A stretch of DNA of 64,000 nucleotides, taken from NCBI RefSeq assembly GCF_020736365.1, contig NZ_CP085988.1:2176001-2240000 (forward strand), written 5' to 3'. This DNA is from Clostridium sp. M62/1 (GTDB lineage: Bacteria; Bacillota; Clostridia; Lachnospirales; Lachnospiraceae). This document shows positions 1-9,157 of this stretch, one piece after another. Position 1 is the first letter of the stretch; every line of letters begins with the position of its first letter. Under the pieces are notes generated by a model. The model ran no database searches. It had not been told where the DNA came from and saw nothing but the letters and a program-made list of their open reading frames with translations. A program made the position numbers and the translations under genes.

Positions 1-2291
1 TGGCCATCAAGGTTTTAAAAGAAGAATTCAGTTCCGACGCAGGCTTTGTGAAGAAGTTCAAGATGGAAGCCCAGGCGGCGGCAGGACTCTCCCATCCAAA
101 TATTGTGAGTGTCTATGACGTTGTGGACGAGGGAAGCATCCATTACATTGTCATGGAGCTGATTGAGGGGATCACCTTAAAAAGCTATATTACGAAAAAG
201 GGAAGGCTCGGCTCCAAGGAGGCCATCGGGATTGCGCTCCAGGTGGCTCAGGGAATTGCAGCCGCCCACGATCAGCATATTGTCCACCGGGACATCAAGC
301 CTCAGAATATGATTATCTCCAGGGACGGGAAGGTAAAGGTGGCAGATTTCGGCATTGCCAGGGCTGTCACCACCCAGACCATCGGGGCGACGGCTGTGGG
401 CTCTGTGCACTATATCTCGCCGGAGCAGGCGAGAGGAGGCTTCAGCGATTCCAGAACGGATATTTACTCTCTTGGAATTACCATGTATGAGATGGTGACG
501 GGAACCGTTCCCTTCGACGGAGACAATACGGTGAGCATAGCGCTGGCCCATCTGGAACAGCCCATCACCCCGCCTTCCAGGCTGAATCCCGAGGTACCGG
601 TAAGCCTGGAGCGCATTATCATGAAATGCACTCAGAAGAAGCCGGAAAAGCGGTATGCAGATGTCTATGAGCTGATCTCCGATCTGCGCCATGCCCTTGT
701 GGATCCGGATGACGACTTCGTGGCTCAGGAGCCGGAGGTGGATACCTCCTCGCCTACGATGGTGATCTCCGGGGATGAGCTGAGCCAGATTAAGAGCGCG
801 CCCAGGCGCAGTACCGGCCCCATTGTCATGAGCGGCCAGAGCAACAGTCTCCGGGATGTGCCGGGTTCCGGCGGGCAGCATGAGAGAAGAGGCGACAGGG
901 AGCACGGCTATGACAGAAGGAAGGAGCCGGAAAGCGGCCGAGAACTGAAACACAGCGGCTATGATAAGGAGTATGACAGAGATTACGAGCGGGGGCGCTC
1001 CGGCGGCTACGGACGCCAGGATGCCGCGGAGGACGGACGGAGCCTGGACTATGACTATGAGGAGGACTACGGCTATGACAGGGGCCGCAGCTCAGGCTAC
1101 GGCGGTTCCGGCTCCAGCCGGACTTTGGGAGGCAAAAAGGGCGGCAGAGGAGGAAAAAGCGCAGATGTAAACCCCCAGATTGAAAAACTGCTCACCACGG
1201 TCGGCGTGGCAGTGGCCATCATCATCGTGGCAGTGCTGGTTGTGATCTTTGCAAAGCTTGGTGGGATTTTTAATTCCGGTTCCCACACAGAGCTGACGCT
1301 TCCGGCGGTGGAGTCCGGCGAAAGCGATTCAGGGCTTAAGGACACGGAAACAAGGGTTCCGGACTTCGTTGGAATGACAGAGGATGAGGCGGAGGAGAAG
1401 GCGAAGGAGAACCATCTGAAGCTGAGCTACAGCTATACTGCGTCGGAAGAGGAGAAGAAAGGGCTCGTGGTGGAGCAGAAGACAGAAGAGGGCACTGTGG
1501 TGGATAAGCAGTCCACAATCAGAGTTGTCGTAGGTGAGGGCGGAATGGAGTCCTCCACAGAGGAAGAGACAGATGCGTCACAGATCGATCTGACTGCCCT
1601 GGGACTTGAGGCTCTGGATGGAACAAATGCCAAAAACCTTCTTGAAGCCAAAGGCCTTAAGGTATCGCTTCAGTCTGAAAACAGCGACACCATCATAAAG
1701 GATCAGGTGATCCGGTACGAGCCGACGAGTGCCTCTCCCGGAAGCGAGATCCGTCTGTATGTAAGCTCAGGCCCTGCTGTTACTATGGTGCCGGTGCCTG
1801 ATCTGACCGGAAAAACAGAGGAGGAGGCGGCACAGCTTCTGGAAGCGGCAGGCCTTACAGTAGCGCCAAAGGAGCAGATTCTCACACAGAAGAGTGATAC
1901 GGTTTCCAGGGGAAAGATCATCAGCCAGATTCCGCTGAAGGATGAGGAGGTGCCTGAGGGAAGCGCAGTCAGCTATGTTGTAAGTATAGGCAAGGGGACA
2001 AAGTATGTGGCCATTGTCAATGACGATTATCCCCTTAAGGACAATTTCGGCCCGGGAGGCGCTTCCACCACAATCACGGTTGAGATTGTTATGGTGCAGA
2101 CGGTAAATGGACAGAAGAGAACGACGACAGTTATGGACGCCAGGGAGATGAAGGGAGACGTCACGCTTCCGGTACATTATCAGCTTACAGGAGAGGACGG
2201 AGTTCTCACAGGAGAGCTTCAGATCCGCGATGTGACAAACGACAGAGTGCTGAAGACTTATCCTCTGGAATTTATGGAGGTAGACGCATAG
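1..2291 (+). CDS. prkC: PASTA-domain serine/threonine protein kinase, 5' partial
   Basis: Membrane Hanks-type kinase that senses peptidoglycan fragments and phosphorylates cell-wall, division and translation proteins. The frame is open from the first base (A-I-K-V-L-K), and that lysine is the ATP-binding one, so only a short N-terminus lies outside the window. The GTG at 48 is therefore internal. Visible motifs are the catalytic loop HRDIKPQN near base 290, DFGIA near 347 and SPEQARG near 420. A juxtamembrane linker rich in Gly, Tyr, Arg and Asp spans about bases 870-1130. One transmembrane helix lies at about 1188-1260, followed by three PASTA repeats at about 1350-2000 and a C-terminal beta-rich tail. 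Neighbours rsgA and rpe follow in the usual Firmicute order. Family assignment is firm. Confidence 0.96.
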   Translation, partial: AIKVLKEEFSSDAGFVKKFKMEAQAAAGLSHPNIVSVYDVVDEGSIHYIVMELIEGITLKSYITKKGRLGSKEAIGIALQVAQGIAAAHDQHIVHRDIKPQNMIISRDGKVKVADFGIARAVTTQTIGATAVGSVHYISPEQARGGFSDSRTDIYSLGITMYEMVTGTVPFDGDNTVSIALAHLEQPITPPSRLNPEVPVSLERIIMKCTQKKPEKRYADVYELISDLRHALVDPDDDFVAQEPEVDTSSPTMVISGDELSQIKSAPRRSTGPIVMSGQSNSLRDVPGSGGQHERRGDREHGYDRRKEPESGRELKHSGYDKEYDRDYERGRSGGYGRQDAAEDGRSLDYDYEEDYGYDRGRSSGYGGSGSSRTLGGKKGGRGGKSADVNPQIEKLLTTVGVAVAIIIVAVLVVIFAKLGGIFNSGSHTELTLPAVESGESDSGLKDTETRVPDFVGMTEDEAEEKAKENHLKLSYSYTASEEEKKGLVVEQKTEEGTVVDKQSTIRVVVGEGGMESSTEEETDASQIDLTALGLEALDGTNAKNLLEAKGLKVSLQSENSDTIIKDQVIRYEPTSASPGSEIRLYVSSGPAVTMVPVPDLTGKTEEEAAQLLEAAGLTVAPKEQILTQKSDTVSRGKIISQIPLKDEEVPEGSAVSYVVSIGKGTKYVAIVNDDYPLKDNFGPGGASTTITVEIVMVQTVNGQKRTTTVMDAREMKGDVTLPVHYQLTGEDGVLTGELQIRDVTNDRVLKTYPLEFMEVDA

Positions 2292-2293
2292 GG

Positions 2294-3172
2294 ATGACAG
2301 GAAAGATAATCAAGGGAATTGCCGGCTTTTACTATGTCCATGACGGACAGGGGAGAGTCTATGAATGCAAGGCAAAGGGTGTGTTCCGAAACAGGAAGAT
2401 CAAGCCGCTAGTCGGAGATAATGTGGAGTTTGAGATTCTCGATGACAGGGAGGCAACGGGAAATATTGTCTCAGTCCTGGAACGGAAAAATTCCCTGATC
2501 CGCCCCGCAGTCTCCAATGTGGATCAGGCGCTTGTGGTCTTTGCGATCACGGAGCCTATGCCAAACCTCAATCTGCTGGACCGCTTTCTTGTGATGATGG
2601 AGCGCCAGCAGATACCGGCTGTTATCTGCTTTAATAAAATTGATCTCTCCTCGGAGGAGGAGATGGAGAAACTGCGGGCTATTTATGGCCCGGCCGGGTA
2701 TGAGATCCACTTTATCAGCACCTACGAAGAGGCCGGGCTGAAGGAGATCCATGAGCTGATCCGCCACAAGACAACGGTTCTGGCAGGGCCGTCGGGGGTG
2801 GGAAAATCCTCCCTGACGAATTTCATTCAGCCTGATGCCTGCATGGAGACAGGCGTGGTCAGCGAAAAGATCAAGAGGGGAAAACACACTACCCGTCACT
2901 GCGAGCTGTTTTTCGTGGAGGAAAACACGTACATGATGGACACGCCGGGGTTCAGCTCCATGTATATTGAGGACATAAAGCCGGAGGAGCTGAAGGAATA
3001 TTTCCCGGAATTTGCCGCAGAGGAGGATGGCTGCCGTTTTCTGGGCTGCGTCCACGTGGGAGAGCGGGTGTGCGGAGTGAAGGAGGCAGTGAAGGCCGGA
3101 CGGATCAGCCGCAGCCGCTATGACAATTACCTGCTTTTGTATAAGGAGCTGAAGGATAAAAGGAGATATTAG
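2294..3172 (+). CDS. rsgA: Ribosome small-subunit-dependent GTPase A
   Basis: Circularly permuted GTPase that assists late 30S maturation and is activated by the small subunit. It has an N-terminal OB fold, then G4 (NKID, near residue 116) before the P-loop GPSGVGKSS (near 165) and G3 DTPGF (near 216). The C-terminal zinc site has the spacing C-x5-C-x-H-x5-C (CRFLGCVHVGERVC). Length of 292 aa is normal. The start is two bases after the prkC stop, which indicates translational coupling. Confidence 0.97.
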   Translation: MTGKIIKGIAGFYYVHDGQGRVYECKAKGVFRNRKIKPLVGDNVEFEILDDREATGNIVSVLERKNSLIRPAVSNVDQALVVFAITEPMPNLNLLDRFLVMMERQQIPAVICFNKIDLSSEEEMEKLRAIYGPAGYEIHFISTYEEAGLKEIHELIRHKTTVLAGPSGVGKSSLTNFIQPDACMETGVVSEKIKRGKHTTRHCELFFVEENTYMMDTPGFSSMYIEDIKPEELKEYFPEFAAEEDGCRFLGCVHVGERVCGVKEAVKAGRISRSRYDNYLLLYKELKDKRRY

Positions 3173-3175
3173 ACT

Positions 3176-3835
3176 ATGATACGATTAGCACCGTCAATTT
3201 TGGGAGCGGATTTTTCACATCTGGGGGAGCAGATTCAGACTGTAGATGAGGCCGGAGCCCAGTATATTCATCTGGATGTGATGGATGGGGCCTTTGTGCC
3301 CAGCATTTCCTTCGGAATGCCTGTGATCCAGAGACTTCGCCCGCTGACAGAGAGAGTGTTCGACGTCCACATGATGGTGGAGGAGCCGGGCCGCTATGTG
3401 GAGGATATGAAAAAGGCGGGGGCCGATCTGATCTGTGTGCACCAGGAGGCCTGCTGTCACCTGGATCGGACAGTGAACCAGATTAAGGAGCTGGGCCTGA
3501 AGGCCGCTGTGGCTCTGAACCCGGCTACCCCTGTGTCCACCCTCTCCTGCATTCTGGGAGAGATCGACATGGCGCTTATTATGTCGGTAAACCCGGGATT
3601 CGGAGGTCAGAAATTCATCCCCTATACTCTGGAAAAGGTGAGAGAGCTCCGCAGAATGAGCGATGAGAGGGGACTTGACCTGGATATTCAGGTGGACGGC
3701 GGCGTGGGCCTTGACAATGTGCGCCAGGTGATTGAGGCGGGCGCCAATGTGATTGTGGCAGGCTCCGCAGTTTTTAAGGGAGATGCGGCTGCAAACACCA
3801 GGGCATTTCTGGAAATTTTCAGGGAGTACGACTGA
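3176..3835 (+). CDS. rpe: Ribulose-phosphate 3-epimerase
   Basis: Interconverts D-ribulose 5-phosphate and D-xylulose 5-phosphate in the pentose phosphate pathway. This is a TIM-barrel protein of 219 aa with the family signatures LHLDVMDG-like (here IHLDVMDGAFVPSISFG, residues 31-48), the metal-ligand histidine in DVHMMV, MSVNPGFGGQ and the phosphate-binding VDGGV. It starts three bases after rsgA stops and is preceded by an AAGGAGA ribosome-binding site, so it belongs to the prkC-rsgA operon. Confidence 0.97.
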   Translation: MIRLAPSILGADFSHLGEQIQTVDEAGAQYIHLDVMDGAFVPSISFGMPVIQRLRPLTERVFDVHMMVEEPGRYVEDMKKAGADLICVHQEACCHLDRTVNQIKELGLKAAVALNPATPVSTLSCILGEIDMALIMSVNPGFGGQKFIPYTLEKVRELRRMSDERGLDLDIQVDGGVGLDNVRQVIEAGANVIVAGSAVFKGDAAANTRAFLEIFREYD

Positions 3836-3955
3836 TCCGAAAGATTTGGTAAGCTGTGCCCAAGCGGCTGCAAAAAGAGCAGGAGAATGAAAGACAGAGG
3901 AAGAGTGAAAGACATCGAACGAGTGAAGGACAGCGGGAAGAGAGAAGGAATACGC

Positions 3956-4717
3956 GTGGCAGATTCAGAGAATACTAAGAAGAAAAGCCTGGCAGCGCCG
4001 GAGTCTGGGATGCAGGACTTTCCGGAAAGGGAAAGCGGGGCTCAGGCAAAAGACAGCGCCTTGGATGAAACATGTCTCATCCTCACCGGAGGCAGCATGG
4101 ATCTGGCGTTTGCCAGACAGTTTATCGCTGCACGCAGATACGGCTGTGTGATCGCGGTGGACGCAGGCCTCGAGAGAGCCTCGGCTCTGGGCATTACGCC
4201 GGATGAGATTGTAGGGGATCTGGACACCGTGGATCGCCGTCTGTTTGAGAGCTACCGGCAGCAGCCGGAGGTGGAGCTTGAGATTCACCGGCCGGAAAAG
4301 GACGAAACGGATACGGAGCTGGCTCTCTGGATGGCAAAGCGGAAGGGATTTACCAGGATAGACATTCTGGGCGCCCTGGGCGGGAGGATGGATCACGCCC
4401 TGGGAAATATTCAGCTTCTTTTCCAGACCTTTGTGGATGGAATCAGAGCGGAAATCTACGACGAAAGGAACAGAATCTATCTGGCAGGCCCCGGCTGCAC
4501 ACCGTTTTTCAGGGACAGGATTTACGGCAAATATATTTCCTTTCTCCCTCTGACTGAGTCGGTGGAGGGAATCACCCTTAAGGGCTTTAAGTATCCTCTC
4601 TCCGACCGGGATATCCGGATCGGCACAAGCCTGTGCATCAGCAATGAGCTGGCAGAAGAGGAGGGAACTCTCTTCTTCCGGAAGGGGATCCTGATCTGTG
4701 TGGAGAGCCATGATTAA
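3956..4717 (+). CDS. thiN: Thiamine pyrophosphokinase
   Basis: Transfers pyrophosphate from ATP to thiamine to give thiamine diphosphate. The conserved core begins around CLILTGGSMD and contains the nucleotide/Mg motif VGDLDTVD, the acidic DETDTELAL stretch and LGALGGRMDH. An upstream in-frame ATG at 3887 has AGGAG only one base away. The GTG at 3956 has GAAGGAA at five bases, so I prefer GTG (253 aa). Even then about 40 charged residues precede the catalytic domain. It follows rpe in the same order as in many Firmicutes. The exact start is uncertain; the function is clear. Confidence 0.9.
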   Translation: MADSENTKKKSLAAPESGMQDFPERESGAQAKDSALDETCLILTGGSMDLAFARQFIAARRYGCVIAVDAGLERASALGITPDEIVGDLDTVDRRLFESYRQQPEVELEIHRPEKDETDTELALWMAKRKGFTRIDILGALGGRMDHALGNIQLLFQTFVDGIRAEIYDERNRIYLAGPGCTPFFRDRIYGKYISFLPLTESVEGITLKGFKYPLSDRDIRIGTSLCISNELAEEEGTLFFRKGILICVESHD

Positions 4718-4802
4718 AAAGCTTCTGACCATCATGAGGGAGCGTTCCGGCTGACCGAATTTCTGCAAAAACTGACCTCTTATAAAAACTGAAAACTGCA
4801 TG

Positions 4803-4831
4803 TTTGAATAGGTACAGACCTGTGATAAGAT
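4803..4831 (+). promoter_or_regulatory. Sigma-A promoter of the ECF/B6 pair
   Basis: TTGAAT (4803-4808), a 17-bp spacer and TAAGAT (4826-4831). Predicted transcription begins near 4838, leaving a leader of about 85 nt before the ATG at 4923. Confidence 0.65.
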
Positions 4832-4852
4832 ACAGATTATCAGTGAAAGGAA

Positions 4853-4914
4853 TGCCGGAGCCCGGCAGCTGTTCCGGAAACGGGAACAGCCGGGGAGCCG
4901 GCTGACAGGAGGGA
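4853..4914 (+). promoter_or_regulatory. Structured 5' leader, candidate cis-regulatory RNA
   Basis: Two adjacent stems fill the leader: TGCCGG/CCGGCA with a 3-nt loop (4853-4867), then GCTGTTCC/GGAACAGC with a 7-nt loop (4868-4890). A self-complementary AGCCGGCT (4896-4903) follows just before the AGGAGGGA ribosome-binding site (4908-4914). The first arm could pair instead with the CCGGC next to the ribosome-binding site, so two exclusive folds are possible. It does not match the TPP, FMN, cobalamin or THF riboswitch consensus as I know them. Confidence 0.4.
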
Positions 4915-4922
4915 CAGAAATT

Positions 4923-5510
4923 ATGAACAGAAAAAATGACACAGCCTACAAAATTGCGATGACGGGGCTCATGGCAGCCCTCTCCTATGTGGTGTTCACC
5001 TTTGGCCAGATTCGTCTGACGCTTCCGGGAGGCGACGCCACATCCATCCATCTGGGAAATGCGGTCTGCGTGCTGGGAGCGCTTCTCATCGGCGGATTCT
5101 ACGGAGGGCTGGGAGGAGCTATCGGCATGACCATTGGAGATCTCTTTGACCCGGTCTACGTGGTGTATGCGCCGAAGACCTTTATCCTGAAGCTCTGCAT
5201 CGGCCTCATCACAGGCTTTGTGGCGCACCGGATAGGAAAAATAACTGCCAGCACCGATCGCAGGCATATATTGAAATACGTTATTCTGGCATCAGCGGCA
5301 GGCCTGATTTTTAATGTGATTGCGGATCCGCTGTTTGGCTATTACTATAAGCTGCTGATTATCGGAAAGCCGGCCGCAGAGCTGGCTCTCGTCTGGAATG
5401 TGGCCTCCACATCCATCAATGCGGTTGTTTCCGCTGTGGCTTCTGTTTTCATCTATATGGCTGCCCGCCCGGTGCTCAGAACCTCAGGCCTTCTCTTAAG
5501 GCTTTCATAA
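4923..5510 (+). CDS. ECF transporter S component, probably for vitamin B6
   Basis: Substrate-binding membrane subunit of an energy-coupling-factor importer; the shared EcfT/EcfA module is not in the window. The protein of 195 aa is highly hydrophobic, with about five to six helices. It has an N-terminal K-I-A-x-x-G-L-M-A-A-L motif that typifies S components, and the loop GGDATSIHLGN. The start is fixed by AGGAGGGA at eight bases. The stop is ten bases before a pyridoxamine kinase gene, so pyridoxine or pyridoxal is the likeliest substrate. That is inference from context, since S-component sequence alone rarely fixes the vitamin. Confidence 0.82.
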   Translation: MNRKNDTAYKIAMTGLMAALSYVVFTFGQIRLTLPGGDATSIHLGNAVCVLGALLIGGFYGGLGGAIGMTIGDLFDPVYVVYAPKTFILKLCIGLITGFVAHRIGKITASTDRRHILKYVILASAAGLIFNVIADPLFGYYYKLLIIGKPAAELALVWNVASTSINAVVSAVASVFIYMAARPVLRTSGLLLRLS

Positions 5511-5520
5511 GGAGTACGAG

Positions 5521-6378
5521 ATGAACGAGACAGGACAGAAAAAAATTGCAATGATTAATTCTATGGCAGGATATGGCCGCTGTTCCCTTACAGCGGCTAT
5601 TCCTGTGATCAGCGCTCTGGGAATCCAGTGCTGCCCGGTGGTCACTTCCATTTTGTCCAATCACACCGGATATCAGAGCTGTTATTTTGATGATTATACA
5701 GAGCGGATGGTGCCGTATATGGATGAGTGGAAGAAGCAGGGCTTTGCCTTCGACAGCATTGCCACAGGATTTTTGGGCTCTGTCAGGCAGGTGCAGATTG
5801 TGGCAGATTTTATCAGCCACTTTAAACAGGAGGGAACGAAGCTTCTTGTGGATCCGGTGCTGGGGGACAATGGGAGCCTTTATTGCACCTGTACGCCGGA
5901 ACTCTGTGAGGAGATGCGGGAACTTATCCAGTATGCAGATGTGATTACGCCGAATCTGACGGAAGCCTGCATTCTCACAGAAACTCCCTGGAGGGAGAAG
6001 GGGTGGAGCAGACGGGAGCTCTCCGACCTGGCTTACAAACTCCTGTTTATGGGGCCCGGAGCCGTGGTGCTGACCGGCGTTGAGAAGGGGCATTCCATTC
6101 TGAACGTGGTTCTCGAGAAAGGCCGGGAGCCGGTATTCTTAAGCTCCAAGTATGTGGAGAGCCGCAGGCATGGAACCGGGGATGTGTTCTCCGCCGTGAC
6201 AGCTGCCCTGATGGTCAGAGGTTTCCCTCTTACGGAATGTGTGAAGAAGGCCGCCTCCTTTACACGAAAGTGTGTGGAGCGGTCAGAGGAGCTTCAGATT
6301 CCCGAGAAAGAGGGCCTGTGTATTGAGGAGTGTCTGCCGTCCCTACTGCGCATGGCAGGGCAGCGGACGAAAGGGTAG
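5521..6378 (+). CDS. pdxY: Pyridoxamine/pyridoxal kinase
   Basis: Ribokinase-fold enzyme that phosphorylates B6 vitamers with ATP and so traps imported vitamin in the cell. Motifs are the N-terminal MINSMAGYGRCSLTAA (substrate side), VLGDNGSLY-like VDPVLGDNG near residue 120, ITPNLTEA near 142 and the anion-hole/catalytic GTGDVFSA near 222. Length of 285 aa is typical of the PdxK/PdxY branch. It lacks the hydroxymethylpyrimidine kinase features of ThiD. An AAGGAG ribosome-binding site lies just upstream, and the gene is co-transcribed with the S component. Confidence 0.9.
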   Translation: MNETGQKKIAMINSMAGYGRCSLTAAIPVISALGIQCCPVVTSILSNHTGYQSCYFDDYTERMVPYMDEWKKQGFAFDSIATGFLGSVRQVQIVADFISHFKQEGTKLLVDPVLGDNGSLYCTCTPELCEEMRELIQYADVITPNLTEACILTETPWREKGWSRRELSDLAYKLLFMGPGAVVLTGVEKGHSILNVVLEKGREPVFLSSKYVESRRHGTGDVFSAVTAALMVRGFPLTECVKKAASFTRKCVERSEELQIPEKEGLCIEECLPSLLRMAGQRTKG

Positions 6379-6434
6379 CTGCCCGGCGGGAGGCTGAACC
6401 GCTGTCAAAAAGCAGGGAAAAGGGGAAAATAGTC

Positions 6435-6463
6435 TTTTCATAAAAAGAAAACTGTAGTATAAT
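6435..6463 (+). promoter_or_regulatory. Sigma-A promoter of serS
   Basis: TTTTCA (6435-6440), a 17-bp spacer and a perfect TATAAT (6458-6463). The short leader holds a GGCGG/CCGCC hairpin just before the GGAGG site. There is no T-box. Confidence 0.7.
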
Positions 6464-6520
6464 CGAGGACAGTTCTATGAAAACAGAGGCGGCTTCTCAG
6501 AACCGCCGCAGGAGGAAAAT

Positions 6521-7798
6521 ATGTTAGATTTAAGATTTGTCAGAGAAAATCCTGAGATTGTAAAGCAGAACATCAGGAATAAATTTCAGGACAGCAAGCT
6601 GCCGTTAGTGGACGAGGTGATTGCCCTGGATGCGGAAAACCGCGCTGCCAAGAAGGAGGCAGACGATCTGCGCGCAGGAAAGAACAAGATTGCAAAACAG
6701 ATCGGAGCCATGATGGCTCAGGGAAAGAAAGAGGAGGCCGAGGAGCTCAAAAAGAAGGTGGGCGAGGACGCGGCACGTCTGGCTGAGCTTGAGGAGAAGG
6801 AGAAGGAGCTCTCCGAGAGAATCACAAAGATCATGATGACGATCCCGAACATTATCGATCCGTCTGTTCCGATCGGAAAGGATGACAGCGAGAATGTGGA
6901 GGTTCAGAAGTACGGCGAGCCGGTTGTGCCGGATTTTGAGATTCCATACCATACAGAGATTATGGAGCGCTTTAACGGAATCGATCTGGACAGCGCCAGA
7001 AAGGTTGCCGGAAACGGCTTTTACTACCTGATGGGGGATATTGCAAGACTCCACTCTGCCGTGATCTCCTACGCAAGGGATTTCATGATCGACAGAGGCT
7101 TCACCTACTGCGTTCCGCCTTTCATGATCCGCAGCAATGTGGTGACAGGCGTTATGAGCTTTGCAGAGATGGATGCCATGATGTATAAGATCGAGGGAGA
7201 GGATCTCTACCTGATCGGAACCAGCGAGCACTCCATGATCGGAAAGTTTATCGACACGGTTCTGAAGGAGGAAGAGCTTCCAAAGACGCTGACAAGCTAT
7301 TCCCCATGCTTCAGAAAGGAGAAGGGCGCTCACGGAATCGAGGAGAGAGGCGTATACAGAATCCATCAGTTTGAAAAGCAGGAGATGATCGTTGTCTGCA
7401 AGCCGGAGGACAGCAAGATGTGGTTTGACAGGCTGTGGCAGAATACTGTCGATCTGTTCCGCTCTCTGGATATTCCAGTGCGGACACTGGAGTGCTGCTC
7501 CGGCGATCTGGCTGATCTGAAGGTGAAATCCGTGGATGTGGAGGCATGGTCCCCAAGACAGAAGAAATACTTTGAGGTGGGAAGCTGCTCCAACCTGGGA
7601 GACGCTCAGGCGCGCAGGTTAAAGATCCGTGTAAACGGAGAGAACGGCAAATACTTTGCCCACACTCTGAATAATACGGTAGTGGCTCCGCCGCGTATGC
7701 TGATTGCATTCCTGGAGAACAATCTGCAGGCTGACGGTTCTGTGAGAATCCCGGAGGTTTTAAGACCGTACATGGGCGGAAAGACAGAGCTGAGATAA
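6521..7798 (+). CDS. serS: Seryl-tRNA synthetase
   Basis: Class II synthetase charging tRNA-Ser. The N-terminal 110 residues form the charged antiparallel coiled coil that grips the long variable arm. The catalytic core carries motif 2 in FRKEKGAHG...GVYRIHQFEKQE and motif 3 in the NNTVVAPPRMLIAFLE segment. The serine pocket region TSE is in LIGTSEHSM. Length of 425 aa is standard. It has its own promoter and a terminator directly downstream, so it is monocistronic. Confidence 0.98.
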   Translation: MLDLRFVRENPEIVKQNIRNKFQDSKLPLVDEVIALDAENRAAKKEADDLRAGKNKIAKQIGAMMAQGKKEEAEELKKKVGEDAARLAELEEKEKELSERITKIMMTIPNIIDPSVPIGKDDSENVEVQKYGEPVVPDFEIPYHTEIMERFNGIDLDSARKVAGNGFYYLMGDIARLHSAVISYARDFMIDRGFTYCVPPFMIRSNVVTGVMSFAEMDAMMYKIEGEDLYLIGTSEHSMIGKFIDTVLKEEELPKTLTSYSPCFRKEKGAHGIEERGVYRIHQFEKQEMIVVCKPEDSKMWFDRLWQNTVDLFRSLDIPVRTLECCSGDLADLKVKSVDVEAWSPRQKKYFEVGSCSNLGDAQARRLKIRVNGENGKYFAHTLNNTVVAPPRMLIAFLENNLQADGSVRIPEVLRPYMGGKTELR

Positions 7799-7827
7799 GA
7801 CATTACAATTCGATACAAACATTAGGA

Positions 7828-7862
7828 GGACTGTCCGGAGTGAAGCTTCGGCAGTCCTTTTC
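7828..7862 (+). terminator. Rho-independent terminator of serS
   Basis: GGACTG (7828-7833) pairs with CAGTCC (7852-7857), and the stem continues inward as CCGGAG/CTTCGG with a wobble. TTTTC follows. Confidence 0.8.
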
Positions 7863-7980
7863 GGCGTAAAACTGGCTGAATCCAGGCTGAACTTTGCCTG
7901 AATCAGATATTTCAAAAAATAAGGCCCCCAAAAAAATAACTAAACTTAAACAAGGGAAATTCAGAAAATGAGGAAAATAT

Positions 7981-9114
7981 ATGAAAGCGTGTCTTGAATT
8001 TTTCAAAAAAGAAACGGTTCTCTGCTGCGCGGCTGTCCTGGCCCTGGCATCCATGGCCTTCGTACCGCCGGACGCGGTGTACCTGTCCTACCCGGACTAC
8101 AGGACTCTGGCTCTCCTGTTCTGTCTGATGGCGGTGGTGGGAGGCTTCCAGTCCATCGGAGTCTTCACCCTCCTTGGCCAGAAGCTCCTGGCCGGGGCAG
8201 GGAACGTGAGGAGGCTTTCCTCTGTGCTGGTGTTTCTGTGCTTCTTTTCCAGCATGATCATCACAAACGATGTGGCGCTTATCACCTTCGTACCCTTCAC
8301 CATTCTGGTGTTCCGGATGACGGGAAAGGAGAAAAACCTGTTAAAGATCACGGTACTGGAAACCATCGCGGCCAATCTGGGAAGCATGGCCACGCCGGTG
8401 GGAAACCCGCAGAATCTGTACCTGTACTCCATCTCCGGCATCTCCATGAGCGAGTTTCTGGGGGCGGTGCTCCCCTACACGGTTCTGGCGGCAGCCCTGC
8501 TCTGCGCCGTTCTCTTTTTTGAAAAGAAGGAGAGAATCCGGGTGGAGGTGAGCATGGGGGCCCTGAATCTTCCGGTAAAGATCTTCTTTCGCCGGCTGGG
8601 GCTGTATCTGGGACTTCTGATTCTCTGCTTCCTTGTAGTCTTTCGGGTGCTTCCCTACCTGCCGGTTCTTGGTGTCGTGGCCGCGGCCGTGTACCTGTGC
8701 GACCGGAAAATTTTGAAGGAGATCGACTATATGCTCCTTCTGACCTTTCTCTGCTTCTTCGTATTCATCGGAAACGTAAAGCGCATTGACCAGGTGAGCT
8801 CCCTTCTGATGTCCATGATCCAGGGCAGGGAGCTCCTCACAGGCATTCTGGCCAGCCAGATTATCAGCAACGTGCCTGCGGCTATTTTGCTCTCCGGGTT
8901 TACGGAGCAGATTGTGCCTCTGCTCACTGCAGTGAATCTGGGAGGGCTCGGGACGCTGATTGCTTCCCTGGCAAGTCTGATTACATACAAGTTTTATACG
9001 AGAGAATTTGCGCAGCAGAAGGGAGAGTTTCTGAAGGTATTTACCAAGTGGAATGTGATATTTCTGGCGGCGCTTACGGCGGCAGCTTTTCTGATAGGGC
9101 TTATGGCTGGGTAA
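7981..9114 (+). CDS. ArsB/CitM-superfamily anion permease
   Basis: Multi-helix membrane carrier of the ion-transporter superfamily that includes ArsB, NhaD and the CitMHS citrate transporters. Diagnostic elements are the first re-entrant motif SSMIITNDVALITF (near residue 95) and MATPVGNPQNLYLY (near 140). The second half has the matching SQIISNVPAAILLSGF (near 300). With 377 aa it is somewhat shorter than many members. The substrate cannot be read from the sequence. Citrate is a tempting guess because a citrate lyase locus lies 5 kb away, but nothing links them directly. GAGGAAAATAT precedes the ATG. Confidence 0.85.
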   Translation: MKACLEFFKKETVLCCAAVLALASMAFVPPDAVYLSYPDYRTLALLFCLMAVVGGFQSIGVFTLLGQKLLAGAGNVRRLSSVLVFLCFFSSMIITNDVALITFVPFTILVFRMTGKEKNLLKITVLETIAANLGSMATPVGNPQNLYLYSISGISMSEFLGAVLPYTVLAAALLCAVLFFEKKERIRVEVSMGALNLPVKIFFRRLGLYLGLLILCFLVVFRVLPYLPVLGVVAAAVYLCDRKILKEIDYMLLLTFLCFFVFIGNVKRIDQVSSLLMSMIQGRELLTGILASQIISNVPAAILLSGFTEQIVPLLTAVNLGGLGTLIASLASLITYKFYTREFAQQKGEFLKVFTKWNVIFLAALTAAAFLIGLMAG

Positions 9115-9157
9115 GCTGTCCTGCCTGCCGGCATTTTCGGATATTAATCTATTTATA

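Noticed and set aside
3965..4942. Minus-strand open frame of 325 codons over thiN
   Set aside because: Antisense to thiN and the ECF leader; no start signal.
7957..7971. CodY box before the ArsB/CitM-type permease
   Set aside because: Four mismatches to the 15-base consensus and no functional link to branched-chain amino acids.
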